NCBI RefSeq assembly: GCF_029761915.1
Contig: NZ_CP121695.1
Location: 8,213,501 to 8,277,500, forward strand
Direction of reading: 5' to 3'
DNA length: 64,000 nucleotides
Origin: Bradyrhizobium sp. CB1650
GTDB taxonomy: Bacteria; Pseudomonadota; Alphaproteobacteria; Rhizobiales; Xanthobacteraceae
Both the position numbers and the translations under genes were made by a program. This document shows positions 1-9,405 of the stretch, piece after piece. The first letter of the stretch is position 1. Each line of letters begins with the position of its first letter. The notes under the pieces were generated by a model. It was not told where the DNA came from, did no database searches, and saw only the letters and a list, made by a program, of their open reading frames with translations.

Positions 1-874
1 CAACGTGCGATATTCGCATAGACGCCGACATCGCTGTGGCGTGAACCTAACGCTCTGTCAGATTTCAGGCATTTTTGTTCCCGAGCAGACAGCGACACGC
101 CGCACAACGAAGGGGTAGCTTTTGACGCTCTCATAGATGCCTGTTTGATTCGTCGACGGCTCAACCGCCGCACTCGCCGCGCTGGCAATGGAACGGATCT
201 CAGCAAGACTGCCGTTTGGCAGTAACGGGAACGATCTAGCTGAGAAATCATCGTAATGCTGCTTCTGCGACGCGGCAAAAGGCACGAGGAGCCGAGAGCG
301 AAGGCCGCCTGCTTAATGCGCATCGCTAGCACAGGCCTGGAGACAATGCCCCGTGCGCGAACGAGCTTTGCCGTTGGCGACAACGCAGTGCATCGATCAA
401 AGATTCTTCCACGCAATCGAGTTCCTAAACCAGGCTTCCATCGCGTGGATGCCTACAATCCAAACTATGAATTTTACCGATGTCGCGTACTGTTGCATCC
501 ATCTCAGCAGTCGACGCATATCGATCACGCTAGGGCTTCGCGGCCGAGACGTGACTCCGCTAATGCGCCCAGCCGATCAAGTTACGAGTCACGCTGGAAC
601 TTTTTGTTCGACCTTGCGAACGCGGTCCGAGCACTCAAACCGATGCCGCCGGAGACAGACGGTTTGTCCGCCACTGCTTAGTCCGCGCATTTGGGCATCT
701 GGTGCAGATCTTGCTTAAGAGAAAGAATAAACGCAACTCGCCTGCCTTTGGAACGACGCGCCGACTCTCGGAACCGTCTTCAATCGCACACGGCTGAAAA
801 TGAGTCTCGTATGACGCTGTCGCCTCTCAAAGACGCGGCGGCTCACATTCGAGGATATTCGGGAAGGAAGCGTC
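1..874. other. Non-coding or decayed region upstream of dctA
   Basis: No reading frame here has a recognisable product or a convincing ribosome binding site. A 75-codon minus-strand frame at 58-285 looks mildly protein-like but I do not recognise it. The only functional signal I see is the -24/-12 promoter candidate near 700. Confidence 0.5.
699..715 (+). promoter_or_regulatory. Candidate sigma-54 (-24/-12) promoter of dctA
   Basis: The sequence TGGTGCAGATCTTGCT (700-715) has GG at 701-702 and GC at 713-714, exactly 10 bp apart, and keeps the TTGC of the -12 box. The -24 half departs from TGGCAC at two positions. It lies about 160 bp upstream of dctA. Rhizobial dctA genes are classically RpoN-dependent (DctB/DctD). 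I found no TGT-N10-ACA NifA site upstream. Confidence 0.5.
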
Positions 875-2185
875 ATGACCACCATGTCAACTGCGGCGCC
901 AGCGCGCGCGTCGCAAACTTGGTATAAGATTCTCTACGTGCAGGTGCTGATTGCGATCATGATTGGCGCCATGGTCGGCTGCCTATGGCCGTCCGTCGCG
1001 ACCAACGACTGGGTCAAGGCGCTCGGTGACGGATTTATCAAGCTCATCAAGATGGTGATCGCGCCGATTATTTTCTGCACCGTCACATCCGGTATTGCGC
1101 ATATTCAGGATGCGAAGAAAGTGGGGCGCGTCGGCGTCAAGGCGCTGGTCTATTTCGAGATCGTCTCCAGCTTTGCCTTGCTGTTGGGCCTTGTTATGGG
1201 CAATCTGATCCAAATCGGCCATGGCCTTGCGGTCAAGCCGGATTCTGCGGCGGTCGCCAATTACGTGAAGCAGGCGGAAGCCTCGAAGACCGTCGATTTC
1301 TTTCTCAACATCATTCCCGACACCGTGGTCGGCGCCTTCGCTCGCGGCGATGTTCTGCAGGTTCTCTTGTTCGCGATTCTATTCGGCTTTTCGTTGATGG
1401 CGCTGGGAAAGCGTGGGGAGCGGCTGCGCGGCATGATCGACGACGTCGCGCACGCGGTGTTCGGCGTAATCGCTATCATCATGAAAGCGGCTCCGATCGG
1501 CGCCTTCGGCGCCATGGCCTTCACCGTCGGCAAGTTCGGGCCGGCAGCACTCGGCAATTTGATCGCTCTGATCGCGCTGTTTTACGCGACTGCGGCGCTA
1601 TTTGTCGTGGTGGTGCTCGGTTTGATCGCGCGCCTCGTCGGCTTTTCAATCTTCAAGTTCATTGTCTATATCAAGGACGAGATTCTGATCGTGCTCGGCA
1701 CTTCGTCCTCTGAAAGCGCGCTGCCGCAATTAATGGAGAAGCTTGAACGGCTTGGCTGCTCCAAGCCCGTGGTCGGCCTGGTTGTGCCAACTGGCTACTC
1801 CTTCAACCTCGACGGCACCAATATCTATATGACACTTGCGACATTGTTCATTGCCCAGGCACTCGGGGTCGAGCTCACCTTTGGCCAGCAGCTCACGATA
1901 CTGCTCGTTGCAATGCTAACGTCGAAGGGAGCAAGCGGCGTCACCGGCGCGGGCTTCATCACGCTCGCTGCGACGTTGTCGGTGGTCAACCCAGCGCTGG
2001 TGCCGGGCATGGCAATCGTGTTTTCAATCGATAAGTTCATGAGCGAGGTGCGCGCCCTTACTAACATCACCGGCAATGGCATCGCCGCCGTGTTCATATC
2101 CTGGTGGGAGGACGAGCTCGAGCACGCGACGCTGCAGGCTCGGCTCAACCAGCCCGACGTTTCCACCACTATCGACGCACGATGA
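875..2185 (+). CDS. dctA: C4-dicarboxylate transporter DctA
   Basis: Inner-membrane symporter of the dicarboxylate/amino acid:cation symporter family. In rhizobia it imports succinate, malate and fumarate, the carbon source for nitrogen-fixing bacteroids. The 436-residue product has the family length. Family signatures are visible: the serine-rich TSSSESALP reentrant loop near residue 276, [10 protein letters not shown] near 305, and [11 protein letters not shown] further on. The start at 875 is backed by GGAAGGAAG at 862-870. The gene stands alone, with no dctBD nearby, behind a sigma-54-like promoter. Its position near nodVW suggests an island-borne copy; whether a chromosomal copy also exists cannot be seen. 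Intact, with no unusual residues in the signatures. Confidence 0.93.
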   Translation: MTTMSTAAPARASQTWYKILYVQVLIAIMIGAMVGCLWPSVATNDWVKALGDGFIKLIKMVIAPIIFCTVTSGIAHIQDAKKVGRVGVKALVYFEIVSSFALLLGLVMGNLIQIGHGLAVKPDSAAVANYVKQAEASKTVDFFLNIIPDTVVGAFARGDVLQVLLFAILFGFSLMALGKRGERLRGMIDDVAHAVFGVIAIIMKAAPIGAFGAMAFTVGKFGPAALGNLIALIALFYATAALFVVVVLGLIARLVGFSIFKFIVYIKDEILIVLGTSSSESALPQLMEKLERLGCSKPVVGLVVPTGYSFNLDGTNIYMTLATLFIAQALGVELTFGQQLTILLVAMLTSKGASGVTGAGFITLAATLSVVNPALVPGMAIVFSIDKFMSEVRALTNITGNGIAAVFISWWEDELEHATLQARLNQPDVSTTIDAR

Positions 2186-3253
2186 GATAGCTCCCGGGTC
2201 TTAACCACCGCCATTCGAAGACGGGTTGAATGCAAGCGCAGCCACATTTCTCGTAGTTCGAATCGGCACTCCGACTTGACACGAGCCCGGAACTTTCTAG
2301 CGCGATCTCCAGTGCGCAGACCTTGCTCCGCGTCGCGTCCCGGCAGCCGCCCTGAAAAGCTACCACCCGAGCAAAAGAGTAGGAGATTTTTAACAGTCAT
2401 TTTCAAGCGCGTCTTTAGCCGTGAAGCTCACGGCTATCTGAACGTTTCTGCAACATTTTGCCGTGCCAGATAATGGGACTGCGAGAGAACGGTCCACGCG
2501 ACGGACCTAGGTGTTGGTCCGCCTGCAATTGCCAAATGTGCGCGGTCACTGCACTGGCCTCGCCCGACGTGGTAGCGATCTTGCTGACGCAACTCGTCAT
2601 CCCTTGTTACGGTCCGCGCTGCCGCATTAGTCGTGATGGGTGTGATCAGCATGGATTAGATGGCACCTCGACGGAGCCATGGCGGCTCGCACACGGCTAG
2701 TGTCGGTTCGGCGTCGTTGGCGCGCGCTCACCGGCTAACCGGAGACAAGTCCTCTCACCGTAATGGCCCCAAGGCATACAAGGCAGTCGCGTAACTTCGC
2801 CTTCGTATCTCGGCACATACGATTGCGCTTTCTTCGGCATGCCGATCGTAACGGCGAGATGCATCGTCCGGCAGCTTGTCCCTGTTCTTTCCGCTTCGGC
2901 GAGGCGCGCCTGATTGTTTCGGTTCAACGTCTTGACCGAACTGCAGCCGCTGTCCTCGTCCGGCTGGCGTAAGGGGGTTGTCCTCGGCTGCAGCCTCAAG
3001 CGCCCCTGCGGAGGTTATTGGCAGCGGAGGAAAGCAGACATCTCAGCTTCCATTCTAGGCGTGTCAGCGCGCCATATTGAAAGGTTTAGGACAACTATAC
3101 GTATGTCTGTGATGCGTTTTTTCTTCGCGCGTGCTCAGTAGCAAGCAATCGATCTCGGAACCGCTCACAGCGGGTGCTGGTGCCGAGCATTGCCCCATTT
3201 TTGCCTAAAATGTTATAGCTCTCCCGCCGGAGAACAGGCCGGACGGTATCAAA
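2186..3253. other. Intergenic region between dctA and nodV
   Basis: About 1.07 kb with only short overlapping frames in all six phases and no recognisable product. It contains a strong hairpin at 2416-2436. Probably the dctA 3' region plus decayed DNA and the nodV upstream region. Confidence 0.5.
2416..2436. terminator. Hairpin downstream of dctA, possible terminator
   Basis: Perfect 9-bp inverted repeat, TAGCCGTGA at 2416-2424 and TCACGGCTA at 2428-2436, with a 3-nt loop. No long T-run follows, so classical intrinsic termination is uncertain. It lies 230 bp past the dctA stop. Confidence 0.35.
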
Positions 3254-5929
3254 ATGCGTAACCAGATCAGCAGTTTAAAGCGCCCAGCCTCTCAGTTTAC
3301 CTTCGGCTCCATAACGCTGGCGGTGGTAACACTGTCTTGCTTGTACCTTCACGCGCATTTCGCCGCGACGGCGTTCGCCTATTTGTTAGTGGTATTGCTG
3401 TTTTCGTTGATGGGCAGCTTCATCGCGTCGTCCGCGCTTTGCATCGTAGCCATCGCTGCTCTCGCTTACTACTTTGCGCCGCCGGCGTTCAGCCTGCGAA
3501 TCGATGACCCCCAAGATCTGCCCGTAGTTGTCGCATTCTTTATTGCCTCGATTGTCGGAGCGCACCTGATCGGAAAGCTGCGCCAGGAAAGAGAGGCTGC
3601 GCGTGTGGTAGCGGCCAAGCTTCAGCGGAGTGCGGCCGATTTGGAGGATCGCGAAAGACGGTGGCGCGCGATCTTCGAGCACAATCCGGCCATGTATTTC
3701 ATGGTCGATGAAGCCGGCACTGTCCTCAACGTCAATACGCTCGGCGCGACACAACTCGGCTATGCTCGTGCTGAACTGATCGGTCGATCCGTGCAGGAAG
3801 TATTTCTCGAGGAGGATCGCGCGTTCGTTCGCGAATGCGTTCGGACGTGCCTTGAGGATGTCGGACAAACGCGCACGTGGGACGTCCAGAAAGTCAGGAA
3901 GGACGGCTCGGTGTTGTGGGTACGTGAAAACGCCAAAGCCATGCTCTGGGCGAATGAGCAGCCCATTATCCTTATCGCCTGCGAAGATATCACGGAGCGA
4001 AGGCGGACCAAACTTGCCCTGCAGCGGAGCGAAGCACATTTAGCCCAGGCGCAGGAGTTGAGTCACACAGGGAGCTTCAGCTGGAACCCCACTACGGGCG
4101 AGGCCTTCTGGTCAAAGGAAACATTCCGGATTTTCCAATTAGATCCTCAGACAGTGCCACCGGGGCCGCAGCTCGTCGTTGAGCGCACTCATCCAGATGA
4201 TAGGGCTTCGGTTAGAGAAATTATCGATCGCGCGATGCGAGACCCGAGCGATTTCGAGCACGAATACCGGCTTCTGCTACCGGACGGCTCGGTAAAGCAC
4301 ATTCATGCGCAGGCACGAGCGACGAGGACAGCCTCTGGTGACATCGAGTTTGTTGGGGCAGCTACGGATGTTACAGCGGCGAGGCGAGCAGAACAGCAGC
4401 TGCGCCGGAGCGAGGCCTATCTGGCCGAAGCCCAGCATCTCAGTCACACGGGCAGTTGGTCCTGGGACGTCTACCGTCAAGATTTCATATATCGCTCCGC
4501 CGAGGTCGATCGTCTGTTTGGCTTTAGCCCACAAGAGCCGATATCGATAGAGATCATTCGATCGCGCATCCATCCCGAGGACTTGCCGCGGCTACAGGAG
4601 GTGCAGCGCCAGGCGATTGAACACGAGGAGGAGCGGTTCGAGTATGATTTTCGTATCCTTCTACCAGACGGCGGGATAAGACGCATACACTCCGTTGCGC
4701 ACGTGGTGATCGGCAGCGATGGTAACGTCAGCGAGCTGATCGGAACACATATGGATGTCACCGAGCAACACGCAGCTAGGGAACGCCTGGAAAATACACT
4801 TGCTGCGCTGCGCGAAAGCGAACAGCGCTTTCGCGACTACGCCGAAACAGCTTCCGACTGGCTCTGGGAGACTGGGCCAGATCATCAGGTCACTCACTTG
4901 TCCGAGCACACCAGCGCTGTGGGAATTTTGGCGACAGGATTGATGGGCCTGCTTCGTTGGGACATTGCGTGCGACGTCGAAGAGGAACCCGAGAAGTGGC
5001 GGCGGCATCGGGCGACGTTGGAAGCCCATCTTCCGTTTCGAGATCTCGTCTACCGTACCGTGAATCGGACAGGATCTCCGATCTACGTCCGCACGAGTGG
5101 CAAGCCTTTTTTCGATGGAAAGGGCAATTTTCTCGGCTACCGTGGCGTCAGCACTGACATCACCGCTACCATTCGCGCCGATCAAGCCGAACAAGAACTA
5201 CGAAAGGCACAGGCGGAGCTTGCGCATGTGACGCGTGTAACGACGTTAGGAGAGCTGACGACTTCCATCGCCCACGAAATAAACCAGCCACTCGCCGCTA
5301 TTATCAGCAATGCCGATGCCTGCCTCGGTTGGATGGGTCGCGAAGCTCCTAATCTTTCCGCCGCGCGCTCTTCGGTGGAGTGGATCATCGAAGACGCAAT
5401 CCGGGCAAGCGAGGTGATCCGTCGTGTTCGCGCACTCGCGAAGAAAGGCGAGATTGAGATGGTGCCGCTCGATATCAATGAGGTCGTTAAGGATGTCATT
5501 GCGCTGGTAACACGAGAGCTGGTGAGCCACCGAGTGACGTTACGAACCGAGTTGGCCGCAGCGCTGCCTACGATCCTCGGCGACCGAATTCAGCTACAAC
5601 AGGTGATCATCAATCTGGTGATGAACGGAATCGAAGCCATGGACGCTGTTACAGACCGGACGCGCGAACTGCTGATTCAATCATCAAAGGACGATCTGGG
5701 GCACGTCCAGATTGCCGTGACCGATTGCGGCGTCGGCATCGCCGAGAACGACGCGGACCGCGTCTTGGATCCCTTCTTCACCACGAAATCGAGTGGTCTT
5801 GGAATGGGTCTTTCGATCTGCCGCTCGATCGTGGAAGCTCATGGCGGACGGCTGTCAATGGTCCACAAAGATGGACCGGGCGCGACCTTCCAGTTCGCCC
5901 TGCCGCTGCATAAGGAGGCCGTCTCGTGA
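3254..5929 (+). CDS. nodV: NodV-like PAS sensor histidine kinase
   Basis: Sensor kinase of the NodV/NwsA family. In Bradyrhizobium, NodV responds to host isoflavones and phosphorylates NodW to switch on nod genes. The 891-residue product has about four hydrophobic segments in residues 15-110, then four PAS/PAC repeats (about 130-255, 262-385, 388-512, 525-640), several ending in the typical DVTxxR-type PAC tail. The HisKA H-box [10 protein letters not shown] puts the phospho-accepting histidine at 674. The ATPase domain shows an N-box ([10 protein letters not shown]), G1 (DCGVGI) and an F/G2 stretch ([15 protein letters not shown]). Length and domain order match B. japonicum NodV. The stop overlaps the nodW start by 4 bp, so the pair is translationally coupled. 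The ribosome binding site is weak. NwsA is the main alternative name. Confidence 0.85.
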   Translation: MRNQISSLKRPASQFTFGSITLAVVTLSCLYLHAHFAATAFAYLLVVLLFSLMGSFIASSALCIVAIAALAYYFAPPAFSLRIDDPQDLPVVVAFFIASIVGAHLIGKLRQEREAARVVAAKLQRSAADLEDRERRWRAIFEHNPAMYFMVDEAGTVLNVNTLGATQLGYARAELIGRSVQEVFLEEDRAFVRECVRTCLEDVGQTRTWDVQKVRKDGSVLWVRENAKAMLWANEQPIILIACEDITERRRTKLALQRSEAHLAQAQELSHTGSFSWNPTTGEAFWSKETFRIFQLDPQTVPPGPQLVVERTHPDDRASVREIIDRAMRDPSDFEHEYRLLLPDGSVKHIHAQARATRTASGDIEFVGAATDVTAARRAEQQLRRSEAYLAEAQHLSHTGSWSWDVYRQDFIYRSAEVDRLFGFSPQEPISIEIIRSRIHPEDLPRLQEVQRQAIEHEEERFEYDFRILLPDGGIRRIHSVAHVVIGSDGNVSELIGTHMDVTEQHAARERLENTLAALRESEQRFRDYAETASDWLWETGPDHQVTHLSEHTSAVGILATGLMGLLRWDIACDVEEEPEKWRRHRATLEAHLPFRDLVYRTVNRTGSPIYVRTSGKPFFDGKGNFLGYRGVSTDITATIRADQAEQELRKAQAELAHVTRVTTLGELTTSIAHEINQPLAAIISNADACLGWMGREAPNLSAARSSVEWIIEDAIRASEVIRRVRALAKKGEIEMVPLDINEVVKDVIALVTRELVSHRVTLRTELAAALPTILGDRIQLQQVIINLVMNGIEAMDAVTDRTRELLIQSSKDDLGHVQIAVTDCGVGIAENDADRVLDPFFTTKSSGLGMGLSICRSIVEAHGGRLSMVHKDGPGATFQFALPLHKEAVS

Positions 5930-6609
5930 CAGGACGATTTGACACGCCAGGTGAAGGCAGCAACGCCAAGGCCTCGACAAAGGCGATCGTCTTCGTCGTC
6001 GAGGATGACATCTCCATGCGTCGCTCGCTTACGAACCTTTTTCAATCGGTAGGGTTAGACGTCATTGCATTCGGATCGGCCCGCGAAATGCTGCAGAGCA
6101 CAATTCCGGACGTTATTAGCTGTCTAGTTCTTGATGTCCGGCTGCCAGGCTTGAGCGGCCTTGACTACCAGACCGAGCTAGCGAGGTTGAACATACATAT
6201 TCCGATCATATTCATTACCGGCCATGGCGACATTCCCATGACCGTCAGGGCCATGAAGGAAGGAGCGGTCGATTTTCTCAGCAAACCGTTTCGCGATCAG
6301 GAACTGCTTGATGCCGTGGTTGCGGCGACCGAACGCGATCGCAAAAGACGGGAAGCTCAGCAGACGGTCGCGAACCTGCAGTCTCTATTTGAGACCTTAA
6401 GCCCGCGCGAGCAGGCGGTGATGAAACTGGTCGCTGCCGGCCTGATGAACAAGCAGGTAGCCGCCGAGCTTGGGCTCGCCGAGATTACGGTCAAGATCTA
6501 CCGAGGACACGTAATGAAAAAGATGCGTGCACGGTCGCTGGCCGACTTGATCAGGATGACTGAGACGCTGGGAATTCGCGCTAATCGTCCTGAACAAACC
6601 CAAGTATGA
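5926..6609 (+). CDS. nodW: NodW-like response regulator (receiver plus LuxR-type HTH)
   Basis: Response regulator of the NarL/FixJ class and partner of the upstream NodV-like kinase; phosphorylated NodW activates nod genes together with NodD1 in Bradyrhizobium. At 227 residues it has the length of NodW. The receiver has the acidic pair E26-D27-D28, the phospho-acceptor D70 in [10 protein letters not shown], the switch threonine in ITGHGD and the lysine in LSKPF. The C-terminal LuxR-type helix-turn-helix spans about 155-215 ([20 protein letters not shown]). D70 agrees with the phosphorylation site known for NodW. It starts with GTG in the nodV stop (GTGA overlap). NwsB is a close paralogue and the alternative name. 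Confidence 0.85.
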   Translation: MTGRFDTPGEGSNAKASTKAIVFVVEDDISMRRSLTNLFQSVGLDVIAFGSAREMLQSTIPDVISCLVLDVRLPGLSGLDYQTELARLNIHIPIIFITGHGDIPMTVRAMKEGAVDFLSKPFRDQELLDAVVAATERDRKRREAQQTVANLQSLFETLSPREQAVMKLVAAGLMNKQVAAELGLAEITVKIYRGHVMKKMRARSLADLIRMTETLGIRANRPEQTQV

Positions 6610-6694
6610 TTTTACAATTTCATCAGTCGAGCCCACTTTTCGCCGAAGGTGGCTAATGCTTGCAGCCGCTATTCCCGCGTCAGGAGGGCTCGTC

Positions 6695-7081
6695 TTGTCT
6701 ACGCCTTTGATTTCCGTCGTTGACGACGACGCCTCAGTCCGTGCGGCGACAGAGAATCTTTTGAAATCGCGTGGCTACATCGCCCAAATATTTGCGTCGG
6801 CCGAGGAACTCCTGAGGTCCCCGCAATTGGACGAGACATCCTGTGTCATTACCGATGTGCAGATGTCGGCTATGAGCGGCCTGGAGCTGTTGGCAGAGAT
6901 GCGGACACGTGGTTACGACGCACCATTCATTTTCATTACTGCTTTCCCCAACGATCGCGTTCGCGCGTCAGCGCTGGGCGCCGGCGCGATTGGCTTCCTC
7001 GCCAAACCCTTTGCAGGACAAGCGTTAATCGAATGCCTCGACACCGCGCTGAACGCGTATTACGGCCGGCGCGACATCTGA
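6695..7081 (+). CDS. Single-domain response regulator (receiver only)
   Basis: A 128-residue CheY/FixJ-type receiver with no output domain. Key residues are present: D10-D12 acidic cluster, phospho-acceptor D54 (VITDVQMSAMSG), switch T82 (FITAF) and K104 (LAKPF). I place the start at TTG 6695 because AGGAGGG (6682-6688) sits 6 nt before it; an ATG at 6656 in the same frame has no such site. It lies 85 bp after nodW in the same direction, so it may be co-transcribed and could act as a phosphate sink or relay for NodV. It may instead be a NwsB/NodW paralogue that lost its HTH domain; no HTH-coding sequence is visible after the stop. Confidence 0.75.
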   Translation: MSTPLISVVDDDASVRAATENLLKSRGYIAQIFASAEELLRSPQLDETSCVITDVQMSAMSGLELLAEMRTRGYDAPFIFITAFPNDRVRASALGAGAIGFLAKPFAGQALIECLDTALNAYYGRRDI

Positions 7082-7999
7082 TGCAATCAACCTGCGGCTT
7101 GGGTTGATGTCCGATCTAAACGCTCCACGCGTCGATCTCGCCGCCGATCAACCTCTTCGAGTCAAAGATGCTACTTGCTCTAAAATCAAGCGAGCGAGAG
7201 GCCAATTGTCGCCTTGTCGATACTTTAAACCATCGCCGGGCGGCTACATTTGGTGCAGAACAACCTTATCGCTGCGAGTGCTGGAAGGGCACGCCAGCTC
7301 GACTCATTCTGCAGATCGACGTTCAACGTAATGCTCACCTAAAGCAATCGACGACCCTAAGCCCTTCTTAACTCGTCTGGATCGTTTCTATATATTCCAT
7401 TGCAGAGCGAAGCTGGCCGAGAGCGATCGACAAAGCAAGAGATTGGCTGTTCGCAGCCGACTGCAGTGACGATGATAATTGCGCTTCGCCCAGGACAACC
7501 GCCTCGCGTCTTCTGTTGAGGCTTTTCTCGTGAAAGTGCTCTGCACGATGATCGTGCTCTCGGCGTCGTTATGTCCGTTGACGCATGCCAGCCGTCTTGC
7601 CCATCGGGCTCCGCTTCGCGTTGCATTTTCTTGCCCACCGACTCACGGCAGGCGCCCACGCCCTTACTACTTCGTAGGCGTCATCTGTAGACGACTTCTC
7701 GCTCCAAGCCGTCCAAGGGCTCGGCACAACACGCCCGGCCCCTCGGCGGCCGGGCGCACTTTGGCGGCACCCCATGTAGGTCCTCGCCGCAGCGAGCATT
7801 GTCGCAATTGCCTTGCGCAGTGAGCCCCTACTTCCAAGGCTCAAACAAGTCAGCAACCGCTAAGCCAAGGAGCACTCTGGGGACAGTATTCTGAGCCAAC
7901 TCAGAAGAACTCTCAGCCGAAAAGGCGATAAACACAGAGGAGCCCGGAGCAGGCTAGATTGGTCTACTCCATCGGACCAAATCACCGGAGATCCCATTG
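7082..7999. other. Intergenic region with a GC-rich hairpin
   Basis: No recognisable gene. It contains a strong hairpin (7732-7756) and a 16-bp sequence (7114-7129) that recurs exactly at 11605-11620 upstream of noeL. Confidence 0.45.
7732..7756. terminator. GC-rich hairpin, possible terminator
   Basis: Perfect 9-bp stem, CGCCCGGCC (7732-7740) and GGCCGGGCG (7748-7756), around a 7-nt loop, followed on the plus strand by CACTTT. It is about 650 bp past the last response-regulator gene and about 240 bp beyond the nopP 3' end, so its partner transcript is unclear. Confidence 0.4.
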
Positions 8000-8827
8000 T
8001 CACATAAAATCATCCTCATAGTCGTATGTTGAGGGGCTCGCTGAGATCTCGGTATCACTACCTTCACTGTCGTCAGCTTTGGAAAGATACAGCGCAGCAG
8101 TACCTTTGCGCTGCCATTCGCCGTCGCTATTCCTTACCCACTTGTCTGACTTCTCTGGGTCGAGAACCATGTTGTCGGCGTCAACCTCGACGAATCCCAT
8201 CTTTGCCGCACGGGCTCTTGCTTCCGAATTAGCCGGACGCAAATTGAGCAGCGGCTGTTTTCCGTCTAGTCGAAGCTGGTGCTCGAGCAGGATATCGCCA
8301 GCGTTCTCGACAAGCGGATGAACGACTTGAAGATCCACAGTAGAGGTAGTCCCGTGGCGTCCAGGAAATAGCTTCTTCCACCTTTTGACGTCGAACTCGG
8401 TCATGCTGTCGCCGCCTTCCGTTCTTAGAAGTCCGACACTCTTGTTGCCCAATTGGTAGCTGAAGTATCGCGCATTTTCGGCGTCTCGGGTTCGCCCCTA
8501 GTCTTTGGCAACTTCTGCAGTTCGCCTTGCCTTGCCGGACACGAAGTCGGAGTACTCTTGGGGGTTGTCGGCGATTTTCATGATTTCGTCACCATGATAG
8601 GCCTCCGCGGCTTTTCGGAATGACTGACGATCCTTGAACTCTATTATGGGAGGGGTTGAAACGAGCGAATACGGTCTTGTTGCCGAAGATGAACTGCTAC
8701 TGGAACCAGATTCGGCTTAGCGCATATTTGCGAACGCATCCGCAAAGATGTCTGCGTCCATTTGCTCATCAGTTTCGGCAAAGTCAGAGGATTGGAAGTA
8801 GGACGAGCCATTGATCCGATTATACAT
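8000..8827 (-). pseudogene. nopP: Type III effector nopP interrupted by two in-frame stops
   Basis: Read from ATG at 8827, one frame runs 276 codons to 8000, the full length of rhizobial NopP (about 275 residues), but has a TAA at codon 37 (8717-8719) and a TAG at codon 110 (8498-8500). There is no frameshift. The N-terminus begins MYNRINGSSYFQSSDF, which I recognise as NopP-like; downstream are conserved blocks such as YFSYQLGNKSVGLL and HPLVENAGDILLEHQLRLDG, ending in an acidic tail (YDYEDDFM). NopP is a nodulation outer protein secreted into plant cells; some alleles trigger rejection by soybean carrying Rj2/Rfg1. The last 150 codons form an open frame from an internal TTG (8452), but a product from there would lack the secretion signal. 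A possible tts box lies 70 bp upstream. Annotation as a small hypothetical protein would hide this. Confidence 0.75.
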
Positions 8828-8896
8828 GGCGATTGGTGCTCCCGTCGGACATACATTTCCGCATCTAGTTTAGGCTTGTTAGGCCCAGCGGCGCTG

Positions 8897-8927
8897 ATAG
8901 CGAGCCTGGCTTACCCAAACCTGACGT
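8897..8927 (-). promoter_or_regulatory. Candidate tts box (TtsI site) of nopP
   Basis: On the minus strand the sequence CGTCAGGTTTGGGTAAGCC lies about 70 bp before the nopP start. It matches the GTCAG-TT and AAGC blocks of the tts box bound by TtsI, with mismatches in the TCGA centre and a shortened CC-rich tail. Position and strand fit an effector promoter; the match is imperfect. Confidence 0.4.
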
Positions 8928-9405
8928 GGCCGCCCTGACGTTGGCTTATCATAGGGCTTCCTTTCGAACGACACGGCGGCACGCTCGTGCCATCGGCACG
9001 TATCCGCCAGTGAATAAGCTGCGCCGGAGCGGCCCGAAGCCGTTGTGCGCCGACTTGTTCGTCGACATCGGCGAGGTGGGAGGATGAGTTAGAGAGTATC
9101 TTTTGTAAACCGAGCTTCAGGCTGACTTGGCGCTGCAAAGCAGATCGCGGGCTGGGTAACCGAGAGCCGACTTCGATCTTCCAATTGTCCGTAATCCCAC
9201 TTGTTATCGATCGTTCCGCTCGAACGGCAGGAAGGTAACGCTCGCTCCCAGTACGTTAGTCGGTTGACGATGGTGACGCAAGCAGGGCTGACTCTGCTCA
9301 TCGAGCTGGATCGGTCTATGATTGCCCTGTTGATACAGGGATCGTTCTCTTTCTGAGCTCGCCCAGGCCATTAGTGGCCTCAAGGTCCGATATAACACTG
9401 TAGCC
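8928..9405. other. Region between glmS and nopP
   Basis: About 480 bp without a recognisable product; short minus-strand frames here have no family resemblance I can name. Confidence 0.4.

Noticed and set aside
7479..7823. 114-codon plus-strand frame
   Set aside because: No family resemblance and no ribosome binding site, and it spans the strong hairpin at 7732-7756.
8070..8090. Plus-strand TCGTCAGCTTTGGAAAG resembling a tts box
   Set aside because: It is inside the nopP coding sequence on the opposite strand, with no gene downstream on the plus strand.
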